From Oscillospiraceae bacterium (GTDB lineage Bacteria; Bacillota; Clostridia; Oscillospirales; Oscillospiraceae), in NCBI GenBank assembly GCA_015067435.1, contig SVMM01000005.1, positions 124,001 through 188,000 on the forward strand: DNA of 64,000 bases. Direction: 5' to 3'. The notes under the pieces are model-generated. The model did not search any database. It had not been told where the DNA came from and worked only from the letters and a program-made list of their open reading frames with translations. Shown one piece after another: positions 1 to 8,052 of this stretch. Numbering within the stretch: the stretch's first letter is position 1; the number at the start of each line of letters is the position of its first letter. A program made the translations under genes and the position numbers.

Positions 1-2184
1 GACCTGCTTCGGCACGGGGATCTGATCCTCGTACACGAGCACATAGTCCGAGCAGTGCGGCAGCTCGACGGAGAGCGTGTCGTCCGCGAACGCCGACGGC
101 ATCCGCTCCTTCGCGCCGTTGTCGGCGACGAACCAGACCTTGTAGAACCGCCCGTCGGTGCCGGGCGCGGGCGTGAAGGGCATGGAGACGACCAGATGCC
201 CGCCGTCAAGACTCGACACCGCCGCGCCGTTCACCAGCATCGACAATGCAAAGCTGCCCATGACCTGCTGGCCCTCGAAAGCCGCCTGCTGCGTCGGGGA
301 AAGCTGCTCGTAGCCCGTGAGGGCAAAGTCCATCGTAAAGACGCCGTTTTTCGCACCCGCCGCGATGGCCGCGAGCGCGCCCGCGTCGAACGTGACCCCG
401 CCGACGGCGGTTTCGATGGTCACGGTCCTGTCCGCGCCCGCCGGACGCTGCGCGAGCGCCTCCGCGAGCTTCACAAACGTGTCCGCGGGGATGCTGACGC
501 TCGTCACGTCCTTGCCGAGGCTGCTCAGGTCGATCACCACGGGCTGATCGGACGCCGCGACGTCCTTGATCTGATTGTTCGTCAGCGGGCTGACCGTGAC
601 CTTGCCGCCGTCGACCGTCACGCTGATCGTGAGCGTATTGTCGCCGCCGGAGACGTTGGTCGTCGGCGCAGCGGGCGTCGTCGGCGTGTCGTCGCGATCG
701 GGACGCTCGGGCCGCGTATGTCCGCCGTCACCGGACGCGTCCTTGACCGCGTCGGGGACCGGGATATTCACGTCACTTTCCGGCGTGCCCGATACGACGA
801 CGGTCGTTTTGTTCTTCCACTTCACGGTGACGCCCGCAAGGTCGAAGTTGTTTTCCTCAAAATGATATCCGCGCTCCGCCGTATAGGTCACGGCTGTCAT
901 CGCGCTGCCCTTGTCCACGGTCTGCTTCACGGCGCCGCCGCTGGCAGTCGCGTTCCTGCCGCCGATGAGCGCGACGCTGTAAGTCACGGGCGTCGGCTCG
1001 GCCTCGACCGTCACCTTCGCCGCGCACAAGTACGCCGTCGCCCCCCCGTACACGCTGTCTTCCGCCTCAAAAAAGAAGTAGTGGTCCCCCGCCGCAAGGC
1101 CCGACGGGACGGCATAGTTGTCAGCTGTTGCGCCGTCAATACTCGTGGCGGTCAAGATGGTGTCGGTCGTGTTGGAACACCACTGCCTGGACGCGCTGAA
1201 ACTCGACCTTCCCTGCAACCCGACAACGAGCGTCGGGCCCGTCGTGTAGCCGTGGGGCAGTGTGAACTTGGTTGTCGACGGGCCCACGATTTTCAGCACA
1301 GGGATCAGCGTCTTGCCGCCGAGGGCGGACGCATCGGAGATCGCGCCCGCCGGGTAGAGGTCTGTTCCTTCTGCTTTGTATAAGCATCCGTCCGCGACGG
1401 TCACGCTGCCGCCGTACGCCGCGCCGTCGCCGTTGCCGGAGCCGCCGGTGACCGTAATGCCGCCGGCGAGGGCGGCGCCATCGACGAAGGCCGTGCCGCA
1501 GCCGAGCGCAACGCTGCCGTTGACGCCCGCGCCGCCGTCGCCGCCCGCGCCGGGGCTGTCGCCGTCGCCGCCGTTGCCGCCTGCGCCGCCGGTGACCGTG
1601 ACCGTGACCGTGTCGCCGCTGACTTCGAGGCTGCCGGAGCCGCCCGCGCCGCCCTTACCGCCCGCGCCGCCCTTGACCGTGACGGTGCCGCCGGTGACTT
1701 TGAGGCTGCCGCTGACGCCCGCGCCGCCCGCGCCGCCCGTGCCGCCGGGCCCGCCGTCCGCATGACCGGGCGGCACCGCGAAGCCGTTGCCGCCAACGCC
1801 GCCGTTGCCGCCGGTGACTTCGACCGTGCCGCCGGCGACGACGAGGCTGCCGCTGACGCCCGCGCCGCCCGCGCCGCCATCGCCGCCCGTGTCGCCGTTG
1901 GCGCCGTTGCCGCCGGTGACGATCAGCGTGCCCTCGCCCTCGACGATCAGGGTATGATCCAGGGTTTCGATGCCGCCGGTGACGGTCAGCTTCGCGCCTG
2001 AGGCGATGGTCAGCGTTACGTTGTTTCTGACGATAACGCCGCTGCTGATCTCTGTGTCAGCGTCGATCGTCTGATCGATGCTCCACTCCGCCGCCGCCCG
2101 CGCGTTCCCGCCGAGCGCGGGCGCGAGGGTCAGGAGCAGCGCGAGGGTCAGCAGGATGGATGTGAGCTTTCTTCCGTGCTTCAT
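1..2184 (-). CDS. Glycine-rich secreted surface protein, 3' end outside window
   Basis: Open frame of 728 codons running off the window edge. It starts at an ATG behind GGGGGAGGAAACACCC and begins with a signal peptide (basic MKHGRK, then a Leu/Ala core, to about residue 30). Residues 85-260 are glycine-rich with blocks such as TGGNGG and GAGGAG alternating with short beta-like stretches (SLVVAGGTVEV), a likely beta-helix. Residues about 490-510 are a Pro/Thr/Asp linker, followed by a beta-rich region (VVIDLSSLGKDVTSVSIP) that in clostridial cell-surface proteins often precedes SLH domains. No anchor is visible because the C terminus is missing. The role in adhesion or as an S-layer-associated protein is inference. 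Confidence 0.75.
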   Translation of the reverse strand, partial: MKHGRKLTSILLTLALLLTLAPALGGNARAAAEWSIDQTIDADTEISSGVIVRNNVTLTIASGAKLTVTGGIETLDHTLIVEGEGTLIVTGGNGANGDTGGDGGAGGAGVSGSLVVAGGTVEVTGGNGGVGGNGFAVPPGHADGGPGGTGGAGGAGVSGSLKVTGGTVTVKGGAGGKGGAGGSGSLEVSGDTVTVTVTGGAGGNGGDGDSPGAGGDGGAGVNGSVALGCGTAFVDGAALAGGITVTGGSGNGDGAAYGGSVTVADGCLYKAEGTDLYPAGAISDASALGGKTLIPVLKIVGPSTTKFTLPHGYTTGPTLVVGLQGRSSFSASRQWCSNTTDTILTATSIDGATADNYAVPSGLAAGDHYFFFEAEDSVYGGATAYLCAAKVTVEAEPTPVTYSVALIGGRNATASGGAVKQTVDKGSAMTAVTYTAERGYHFEENNFDLAGVTVKWKNKTTVVVSGTPESDVNIPVPDAVKDASGDGGHTRPERPDRDDTPTTPAAPTTNVSGGDNTLTISVTVDGGKVTVSPLTNNQIKDVAASDQPVVIDLSSLGKDVTSVSIPADTFVKLAEALAQRPAGADRTVTIETAVGGVTFDAGALAAIAAGAKNGVFTMDFALTGYEQLSPTQQAAFEGQQVMGSFALSMLVNGAAVSSLDGGHLVVSMPFTPAPGTDGRFYKVWFVADNGAKERMPSAFADDTLSVELPHCSDYVLVYEDQIPVPKQV

Positions 2185-2381
2185 GGGTGTTTCCTCCCCC
2201 AATCGGTAGATTCTGCGCGTTTCCATTTTATCCTATTTTATTTATACGCGCAAAAGCGGCAAATGGCAAGAGGGTTTCGTCCCTTTTTGGCCGCGGCAGC
2301 GACATATTTCGGCCAAAACGGGAAGAGACACCCGACGGTGCCTCTTTCTGATAAATGAGAGGAAATGAAAAAAGTCTTACA

Positions 2382-2978
2382 CTACCCCTGCCTGCAAAGA
2401 TCGATCCACAGAGCAGGACGAACGCCGCAATCATCGCAGAGGAAATTGTTGCCGCATTCATCGACGGAGCCGTCGTAGTAAATATTGGCAGCGTTGTCGG
2501 AAATGTAGCCGGGGGACCGCAGACACCACCAGCAAAAGCCGTCGCTGCTTTTCGCCGCCCCCTGCGCATGGCAGTACGCCGTCCCCCGACATTTCCGCGC
2601 GTCGTCGTCCGAACCGAAATACCGGTTGACTTCCTCGATGCTCAGCAGAAAGACCCGATCCGTCGTGCTGTTGCCGGGATCTGTTTTATACTTGGGATTC
2701 TTATCCGCGCTGACGGTGACCGCGGGGATCATGGCTTTTTCATCCTCGCTGAACGCGGCGTCCAGAAATTCCCCGTTCAGCCAGCTCCGCAGGGAACAGG
2801 TCTCCCAGGTGACGGGGTCGAATCCATCGTTGTACTGCTTGCAGTCCAGCGCATATTTGCTGATGACAAGGATGCGGTCCTTTTCCCGTTCAAGCACCTG
2901 CCACTCAATCGGCTCCGGCTCGCCATCCGCCTCCTGGACGTATTTCCCAAACATGAGTGAATCCGCCTTTTCCTTCAA
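2382..2978 (-). CDS. DUF6273 domain protein
   Basis: A 198-residue protein of the DUF6273 type. The segment MFGKYVQEADGEPEPIEW is the usual FGxYxQ...PIEW opening, followed by LVISKYALDCKQYN, TWETCSLRSWLNGEFL and a C-terminal GVRPALWIDL. The family is abundant in gut Clostridia and has no established biochemical function. The TTG at 2978 is preferred because AGAGGTG lies 6-7 nt upstream; an in-frame GTG at 2987 overlaps that site, and an ATG at 2954 has no clear ribosome binding site. No signal peptide or membrane segment is seen. It stands alone between a hairpin and the surface-protein gene. Confidence 0.75.
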   Translation of the reverse strand: MKEKADSLMFGKYVQEADGEPEPIEWQVLEREKDRILVISKYALDCKQYNDGFDPVTWETCSLRSWLNGEFLDAAFSEDEKAMIPAVTVSADKNPKYKTDPGNSTTDRVFLLSIEEVNRYFGSDDDARKCRGTAYCHAQGAAKSSDGFCWWCLRSPGYISDNAANIYYDGSVDECGNNFLCDDCGVRPALWIDLCRQG

Positions 2979-3032
2979 ACAAATCACCTCTTTGATGTAC
3001 CGGATTTCCAGTCAGGGTAAGTCAATTTTGGA

Positions 3033-3092
3033 GGGGAGCCGTCAGAGAACTACTTGCTCTCAAGTTCTCTGACGTCTCCCCTTATATTTTTT
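3033..3092. terminator. Inverted repeat between minus-strand genes
   Basis: GGGGA..CGTCAGAGAACT (3033-3051) pairs with AGTTCTCTGACG..TCCCC (3063-3081), followed on the plus strand by TTATATTTTTT. The U-tract is on the plus strand although both flanking genes are on the minus strand, so its use as a terminator for the lectin gene at 3111 is uncertain. Confidence 0.6.
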
Positions 3093-3110
3093 CAGGCGTC
3101 AGGCCGCGCC

Positions 3111-4115
3111 TCAGTATGTGTCCCAATCGGTCCAATCGTCATATTCGCAGATAAAGCCGCTCACGCGCTCGCCTGGGTCTGCTTCCCGGAGGTCGTTCCA
3201 CAGCATTTCATTCCAGAAGCAGCCGCACCATTCCTCGCCGCCCGAGGGTTCGCCCGTGGTCCAGTTTTCATAGTACCATTCCTCGTCCGTGACCCAGCGC
3301 CAGCCCATATCGCTTTCAAACGCGCCGATCCAGAGCTGCAACCCGTAGAAGTTGTCCTCAAGGAAGTTCTGCTCCTCCGGGGAGGTGATCGTCACCAGAT
3401 GGCCGTCCCGCGCTCTGCAATAATCCCGCGCCTCTATCCATGACAGGTCAAGGTCGATGTATTCATACGTGTGTCCGTTGAAATACAACAGGTCGAGATC
3501 GCTTGCATATCCGTCGTTGACAAGGGCGTCGGAAAGCTCGTCAAATTCGCAGATGAAGCCGTACTGGCTGTTTTTCGGGTCATCCTCCGCGACGTCGTTC
3601 CACAGCATTTCCTTCCAGAAATGCGCGTACCATTCTGTGCCGTGCGAATTGGACGGTTCGCCGGCGTCCCAGTTCTCATAGCTCCATTCCTCGTCCGTGA
3701 CCCAGCGCCAGTCGTACCGGTTCCCGCCAAACGCGCCGTCGCTGTACGCACCGAGCCACGGGCCCGCGTCTCCGCCGCTGACTTTCAGGTACTGGTTTTT
3801 CAGGAAGTTCTCCTCCTCGGCGGAGGTAACCGTTACCAGATGGCCGCCCAGGCCGATGCAGTAGTCCCTTGCCTCCGTCCACGTCAGGTCAATGTCAAAA
3901 AACTGATAGGTGTGGCCGTTGAAGCTTTTCGGATCCAGCGCGCTGCCGCCCTGCGCCGCGCTGCTCTGCCCGCCGGTCTGCGCCGCTTGGGGCGCGGCAG
4001 GGGCCGTCACCGGCGCGCTGGCCGGTTTCGGGGGTTCGCTCGCGCCCGAGCCGCCGCAGGCGGAAAGCAGGAGCATGCAGGCTGTAAGCAGAGATACAAT
4101 GGCTTTTCTCTTCAT
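3111..4115 (-). CDS. Lipoprotein with two C-type-lectin-like domains
   Basis: A 334-residue predicted lipoprotein. The ATG at 4115 follows AAAGGGGAAAACAGAAA, and residues 1-20 form a type II signal with lipobox LLSAC. A Pro/Ala/Gln-rich linker (21-60) leads into two tandem C-type lectin folds, about residues 64-190 and 205-325. Each opens with FNGHTY..., has EARDYC..GGHLVT or its equivalent, W-x-W cores (DWRWVTDEEW, MGWRWVTDEEW), MLWND and a final GFICE Cys. The two domains are clearly duplicates. The canonical sugar motif EPN is EPS in both, so calcium/sugar binding is not assured. Likely outside the cell, binding a glycan or protein ligand; the ligand is unknown. Confidence 0.85.
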   Translation of the reverse strand: MKRKAIVSLLTACMLLLSACGGSGASEPPKPASAPVTAPAAPQAAQTGGQSSAAQGGSALDPKSFNGHTYQFFDIDLTWTEARDYCIGLGGHLVTVTSAEEENFLKNQYLKVSGGDAGPWLGAYSDGAFGGNRYDWRWVTDEEWSYENWDAGEPSNSHGTEWYAHFWKEMLWNDVAEDDPKNSQYGFICEFDELSDALVNDGYASDLDLLYFNGHTYEYIDLDLSWIEARDYCRARDGHLVTITSPEEQNFLEDNFYGLQLWIGAFESDMGWRWVTDEEWYYENWTTGEPSGGEEWCGCFWNEMLWNDLREADPGERVSGFICEYDDWTDWDTY

Positions 4116-4214
4116 TTTCTGTTTTCCCCTTTTCCTGTAATGAATGACTCGCTTGCTTAGATGCAGGATGCCGCGAAAAAGTTCCAATCGTTGAGGTATC
4201 TTCGGTGAGTTGAT

Positions 4215-4586
4215 TTACACATCTTTTTTCGTAATTCTGAAGCGGCAATGCTCCGCTCCGTTCAAGATGGTTTCCAGGATGTCCACTTCAAATTCGCTGT
4301 CCGGCTCCTGATGGCTGAGGATATATAGAATGCTCTGCCTGCTGCAATTACAATGATCCGGATCTGTGATTTGTCCGGACAGAACTTTCGGACAGGTGCA
4401 TTTTTCATAGCCAAGCTCGTATACATGGCCGGGCACGATCACTTTCCCAAAGTATCCGTTTCCATTCATAGCCTCGCCGTAAATTCTGTCCAGATCGCCG
4501 TTGCAGGACCGATAGAGTTCCATTTGTGCAGGGAGAACACGGTCTTTCACACAGGCCGCTGCCTGTTCATAGTATTTATCATTCAT
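4215..4586 (-). CDS. Small Cys-rich protein, possibly DUF6144-like
   Basis: A 123-residue soluble protein. The ATG at 4586 has AAGGAGGG 7 nt upstream, so a longer in-frame start at 4625 is rejected. It has clustered cysteines (KCTCP, HCNCS) and ends with a segment of the form VDILETILNGAEHCRFRI, reminiscent of the C terminus of DUF6144 or ATC-hydrolase-like proteins, where a Cys-x-Phe-x-Ile strand closes the fold. That relation is only an impression. No catalytic residues can be assigned. It lies just downstream of the GNAT gene on the same strand. Confidence 0.6.
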   Translation of the reverse strand: MNDKYYEQAAACVKDRVLPAQMELYRSCNGDLDRIYGEAMNGNGYFGKVIVPGHVYELGYEKCTCPKVLSGQITDPDHCNCSRQSILYILSHQEPDSEFEVDILETILNGAEHCRFRITKKDV

Positions 4587-4643
4587 TTGATTGCCCTCCT
4601 TCGTGTTGAATGCCGGAATTTGCATTCTTTCCCATCACCTCAA

Positions 4644-5168
4644 CTATAATCTGCACTCCATCTGAATATCAAAAGGCTCATCTTCTACACGGGAAGGTAT
4701 CGGATGTTCACTCAGCCTGAAACCCATTGCCTTGTAAAAATCAATGGTTTCCTCAGCAGAACTGCAGGATGCGTACAGGGCGGAAGCCCCACGGCCTCTT
4801 GCATAATCAGCGACAGTTTCAACCAGCCGCCGCCCGATCCCGTGCCGTCTGTAAGCGCGGGACACGTGAAAGCTGTCAATAATCAGACGGTTTTCGTTCA
4901 GCTCCGGTATCAGCATGATTTCACCAACGACCGCATCTCCCTCAAATGCGCAGAAGGTAATATATCTGCCTGACAGTATCTCTCCCGCCTTTTTGCGCCG
5001 CTGTTCGGGCGACCAGGTTTCGGTAAAGGGATGGAATTTCAAAACGAGTCTGCCGTTTTCTACGCGCCAGACATTTTGAACCTCTTGAAATCTATCAAAT
5101 GAATCCATTGACGTTTCGCTGAAATTGTTTCTGCCCGCCTGCTTGATTTCAATCATGTTTTCAGTCAT
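4644..5168 (-). CDS. GNAT family N-acetyltransferase
   Basis: A 174-residue protein with the GNAT acetyl-CoA signature RRHGIGRRLVE (the Q/RxxGxG/A loop) at about residues 111-121, preceded by the strand NRLIIDSFHVS and followed by ALYASCSSAEETIDFYKAMGF, the usual beta5-alpha4 region. It transfers an acetyl group from acetyl-CoA to an unknown amine. Its start overlaps the stop of the upstream small membrane protein by 8 bp, and the AAGGAGG lies 18 nt upstream, so a second ATG at 5156 is a possible alternative. It is the last gene of the TetR-led operon. Confidence 0.85.
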   Translation of the reverse strand: MTENMIEIKQAGRNNFSETSMDSFDRFQEVQNVWRVENGRLVLKFHPFTETWSPEQRRKKAGEILSGRYITFCAFEGDAVVGEIMLIPELNENRLIIDSFHVSRAYRRHGIGRRLVETVADYARGRGASALYASCSSAEETIDFYKAMGFRLSEHPIPSRVEDEPFDIQMECRL

Positions 5169-5442
5169 GATGAGCAGAATGATTGTCCTCCTTCTTCATC
5201 CCTGAGCCGATGAGAAGCCCCAGCAGCATCCCGGCCATCATGCCGAGACCGATGTCGAAATGCAGCGCCGTCCCCATGGCAACGCCAAAACACATGCCGA
5301 GAGCCATCCCGTCAGAGCCATAGTTTTCTTCTGCCTTTTTGCCCTTTTTGCCATGAACGGCTCTTGCAAAGAAGATCGCAAGCAAAAGCCCCGTGGCGAT
5401 CCACGGCAGCGCCGCGCTCATAAAATCGGTAAAGCCCTCCAT
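5161..5442 (-). CDS. Small membrane protein with glycine-zipper segment
   Basis: A 93-residue protein with an N-terminal membrane helix (about residues 12-28, ALPWIATGLLLAIFFA) and a second helix pair rich in Gly and Met (ALGMCFGVAMG...GMMAGMLLGLLIG, about 47-80), ending in a charged, His-containing tail (DNHSAHHD). The Gly-x-x-x-Gly spacing suggests helix packing in the membrane. The start directly abuts the stop of the kinase-like gene, so the two are probably translationally coupled. The function is not recognised. Confidence 0.65.
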   Translation of the reverse strand: MEGFTDFMSAALPWIATGLLLAIFFARAVHGKKGKKAEENYGSDGMALGMCFGVAMGTALHFDIGLGMMAGMLLGLLIGSGMKKEDNHSAHHD

Positions 5443-5997
5443 TTAACAATCCCCCTTTTCTTTGTTCCTCAGATACGCCTCGAACTCCGGGGACCGGGAC
5501 CAGTATTTGACGCCCCAGTTCTCAAAGCTCCATTCGTCCATATAATCGTTGCATTCGTAGTCCACATACCAGATCAAGCCGTCGCGCACGACAAAGTTGG
5601 TGGGGAAGTAGTCGATGTTCAGCCCGGCCGCTCTTGCCTGCGCCGCCATCTCCCGCGCCTGCGGCAGATACGGTTCCACGGAGACGCCTCGCCGCACATA
5701 CTCAAACACGGTCTCGCCCTCGATGTACTCCTTCACGATCCGCTCCGCGTCCGTGTCGACGGCAATCATTTCGGGAATCCGGATGCCGGCGTCCTTCAAC
5801 CGCTGATAGTCGCGGCACTCCGCTTCGATCTTGTTCCCAAAGGCGTAGTAGTCGCAGGGCTCATGATGGATCTGCTTGACCACGACCTGCCGCCCGCCGC
5901 CGTCCGCAAGATACGAATACCCGCCCTTGCCGTGACCGAGGAGCCGGATGATGTGGTACGCTGTTCCGCAGACGGTCAGAACCATGGATTTTTCCAT
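5443..5997 (-). CDS. Protein-kinase-like / phosphotransferase fold protein
   Basis: A 184-residue protein with a compact kinase fold. It has a glycine-rich loop (GHGKGGYSY, about residues 19-27), an ATP-anchoring Lys in VVVKQI, and a putative catalytic segment NIDYFPTNFVV with Asn, followed by YVDYE in the place of DFG. The His-Arg-Asp motif is replaced, as in small-molecule or RIO-like phosphotransferases. The ATG at 5997 is chosen because AAGGA lies 6 nt upstream; the ATG at 6000 is too close to it. Downstream of the isochorismatase-like gene and abutting the small membrane protein. The substrate is unknown. Confidence 0.65.
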   Translation of the reverse strand: MEKSMVLTVCGTAYHIIRLLGHGKGGYSYLADGGGRQVVVKQIHHEPCDYYAFGNKIEAECRDYQRLKDAGIRIPEMIAVDTDAERIVKEYIEGETVFEYVRRGVSVEPYLPQAREMAAQARAAGLNIDYFPTNFVVRDGLIWYVDYECNDYMDEWSFENWGVKYWSRSPEFEAYLRNKEKGDC

Positions 5998-6016
5998 CAT
6001 CTTTCCTTGTACTTGC

Positions 6017-6529
6017 TCATGGCTTGACTCCCGCGCTTTGGTACTCGGCCAGCGTCCTGACCTCGCAGCCTTTCTCCGCATAATAGGCGAGCATTTCGGG
6101 CAGTTTCTTGAGGTCGTAGCTGGTGACGCAGTCGGAGATCACGTGGACGGCATACTCTGCCTTTGCCATGTTGAAGCAGGTGGATTTCACGCAGGCAGTC
6201 GCGTCCGCGCCGGCGATGTAGAACTCGTTGATCCCGCTGTTTCGGATATACTCGGAAAACGGCTCGCTGGTCAGCGCGTTGGCCTTTGATTTGATGAAGA
6301 TGTTGTCCGACACGACCTTCAATTCCGGCACAAGCTCCGCGCCCTTTGTGTCGGGCTTGAAGGTGCGGGTGCCCGAAGAGAGGTTGTTGTGCTTGATGTA
6401 GACGACGTCCATTCCCTGTGCCGACGCCCAGTCAATGGCGGCGTTGATCCCGCCGATGATGTCGCGATAGTGCTTTGTGATGTCGTTTTGCATGTCGATG
6501 ACAACGAGAGCCTGTCCTTGGTTCGTCAT
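6017..6529 (-). CDS. Isochorismatase-family cysteine hydrolase
   Basis: A 170-residue member of the isochorismatase/nicotinamidase superfamily. The catalytic triad is visible: Asp in ALVVIDMQND (about residue 12), Lys in FIKSKANAL (about 90) and Cys in GADATACVKSTC (about 122-125). Members hydrolyse amides or vinyl ethers such as nicotinamide, isochorismate or N-carbamoyl compounds; the substrate cannot be read here. It starts 3 nt after the TetR gene ends, so it is very likely in the same transcript and under TetR control. Alternative functions include small-molecule detoxification. Confidence 0.85.
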   Translation of the reverse strand: MTNQGQALVVIDMQNDITKHYRDIIGGINAAIDWASAQGMDVVYIKHNNLSSGTRTFKPDTKGAELVPELKVVSDNIFIKSKANALTSEPFSEYIRNSGINEFYIAGADATACVKSTCFNMAKAEYAVHVISDCVTSYDLKKLPEMLAYYAEKGCEVRTLAEYQSAGVKP

Positions 6530-6532
6530 GTC

Positions 6533-7168
6533 TCATTCCTCCGTGTGCTTTGATACCAGCTCCCGGAAGATCGCGTCCTTGTCGAACTTCCCCTCCGGGA
6601 GGCCGGGGATCTCCTTGTACGCCTTGCAGACGGAGAGACTGACCTCCGTCAGCACCGCGCTCATCTCCTCGTCCGTGTACGGGCAGTCGTCCGTCACGAT
6701 CAGCGTGGCGAAGCCGAACACCACCAGCCACAGATCGCGAAAATAGCAGTCCGCCGTGCGCGCGTCCATGTGGTAGATGCGCATGATGGATTCCCGCGCC
6801 AGATCCTGCGAAAAGCGCAGCGCCTCCATCGCGCCGCCGGATACGCCGCCCGGACGCGTGAGAAACAGCAGCTTGTAAAGCTCCGGCTCCTCGTGCGCGA
6901 AGCGGAGATACTGCTGCCCGACGCCCAGAAAGGGAACGGGGCCGGCAAGCCCGTGCTCGATATAGTCCCGGTACATATCCTTCGCGCGCAGAAAAACCGC
7001 GCCGCGCAGCTGCTCCACCGTGTCGAAGTGGGTGAAGATCGGCCCGACCGACACCTTCATCTCGGCCGCGACGCTCTGCGCGGTCACCGCGTCGATACCC
7101 CTGCGCCTGGCTACGCGCAGCGCGGCGCCGACGACTTCTTCCTTTGGGTACTTGATCTTCGGAGGCAT
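6533..7168 (-). CDS. TetR/AcrR family transcriptional regulator
   Basis: A 211-residue TetR-type repressor. The N-terminal helix-turn-helix lies at about residues 10-55 (VVGAALRVARRRGIDAVTAQ, then VGPIFTHFDTVEQL), followed by an all-helical ligand domain resembling the WHG C-terminal type (FLGVGQQYLRFAHEEPELYKLLF). The ATG at 7168 has a GGACGG-like site just upstream. It heads the operon running through the isochorismatase-like, kinase-like, small membrane and GNAT genes, and its own promoter carries an inverted repeat at the predicted start of transcription, so autoregulation is likely. Confidence 0.9.
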   Translation of the reverse strand: MPPKIKYPKEEVVGAALRVARRRGIDAVTAQSVAAEMKVSVGPIFTHFDTVEQLRGAVFLRAKDMYRDYIEHGLAGPVPFLGVGQQYLRFAHEEPELYKLLFLTRPGGVSGGAMEALRFSQDLARESIMRIYHMDARTADCYFRDLWLVVFGFATLIVTDDCPYTDEEMSAVLTEVSLSVCKAYKEIPGLPEGKFDKDAIFRELVSKHTEE

Positions 7169-7197
7169 GGCACACCGTCCTTAAAAGTAATTATTAT

Positions 7198-7213
7198 TAA
7201 CTAACGATAGTTA
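7198..7213. promoter_or_regulatory. Probable TetR operator (TAACTA-N4-TAGTTA)
   Basis: Perfect 6-bp inverted repeat with a 4-bp spacer, about 14-29 nt downstream of the -10 element of the tetR promoter, so a bound dimer would block early transcription. An outer AAGTAA/TTACTT pair extends the symmetry. Confidence 0.7.
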
Positions 7214-7226
7214 CTTAACGATTGCG

Positions 7227-7255
7227 ATTATAGCCACACTCGCTTTGCTTGTCAA
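7227..7255 (-). promoter_or_regulatory. Consensus sigma-A promoter for the tetR operon
   Basis: On the minus strand TTGACA, a 17-bp spacer and TATAAT, a full match to consensus. Transcription would start near 7220 and run into the operator and the tetR gene. Confidence 0.9.
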
Positions 7256-7424
7256 GTGGGAAAGAGAAAAAATCTCGACAAGGGAACAATCAAAAACAAG
7301 CGGTCGAACAGGCAATAAAGTGAGAATTGGACATGCCGACGTCGATACCAAGCCTGATGGATACGAAAACTACCACGACAACACGATCAAGCACAGCAAT
7401 CTGCCTTGCCTGCGCCTGGACAGC

Positions 7425-7985
7425 TCATTTCAGCTGCTTGCCGATATCCCACGCCTTGCCGACCTCCGCACCGAGCACATGGTAGGCATGGTTGAACGGG
7501 TCGAAGCAGATCGGCGCGACCTTGGCGACGTCCACCTTGCCGTCGGTCATGGCGGACTCGTCCACGCTGACGTTGACGATCTCGCCGCGCAGGATGCAGC
7601 TCTCCTTGTCGTAGCTGATGACCCGGCACTCCATGCAGACGGCCAGCTCATTGATGATCGGCGCGTTGACCAGCTCACTCTTCATGGCGGTGAAGCCCGC
7701 TTTTGCAAACTTGTCCGGCGTCTGGTTGCCGCTGGCGATGCCGACATAGTCGCAGCCGGCGACGTGCGCGGCGTCCGCCATGCTGACCGTGAACGCGCCG
7801 GTCTTTTCAAAGTTCTTGCAGGTCTTGTGACCGGGCGAGAGGCAGACGGAGATCTCGTTTTCCTCGCTGATGCCGCCCCACGCGGCGTTCATGGCGTTGG
7901 GTATGCCGTTTTCGTCGTAGGTGCCGATGATCCACACGGGCTGGGGATAGCTCAGGGGCTTCGCGCCGAAGTTCTTTCTGCTCAT
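7425..7985 (-). CDS. Flavin reductase-like FMN-binding protein
   Basis: A 186-residue protein of the flavin-reductase-like, FMN-binding split-barrel family. Typical elements are the opening KPLSYPQPVWIIGTYDENG, NAAWGGISEENEISVCLSP, TGAFTVSMAD, and IINELAVCMECRV in the centre, where the FMN phosphate and isoalloxazine sites usually lie. Members of this group in Clostridia are small flavoproteins with unassigned partners, sometimes acting as NAD(P)H:FMN reductases. It is monocistronic, on the minus strand, with an ATG that follows a GGAGGACAAGACC site. Redox role is inferred from family. Confidence 0.88.
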   Translation of the reverse strand: MSRKNFGAKPLSYPQPVWIIGTYDENGIPNAMNAAWGGISEENEISVCLSPGHKTCKNFEKTGAFTVSMADAAHVAGCDYVGIASGNQTPDKFAKAGFTAMKSELVNAPIINELAVCMECRVISYDKESCILRGEIVNVSVDESAMTDGKVDVAKVAPICFDPFNHAYHVLGAEVGKAWDIGKQLK

Positions 7986-8052
7986 GGTCTTGTCCTCCGT
8001 TCGTTATCGTTTGTTTATTGCTTTTTCAGGTATTTCGCCGGGACTTCGTGTC

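Noticed and set aside
55-1383. Long plus-strand frame of 442 codons
   Set aside because: Shadow of the minus-strand surface protein; Arg/His-rich composition, no ribosome binding site, while the opposite strand has a signal peptide and coherent domains.
7190-7220. TTAACTAACGATAGTTAC as a GTTAG-type metal box
   Set aside because: Half-site order and spacing differ and it lies at the tetR start, better explained as the TetR operator.
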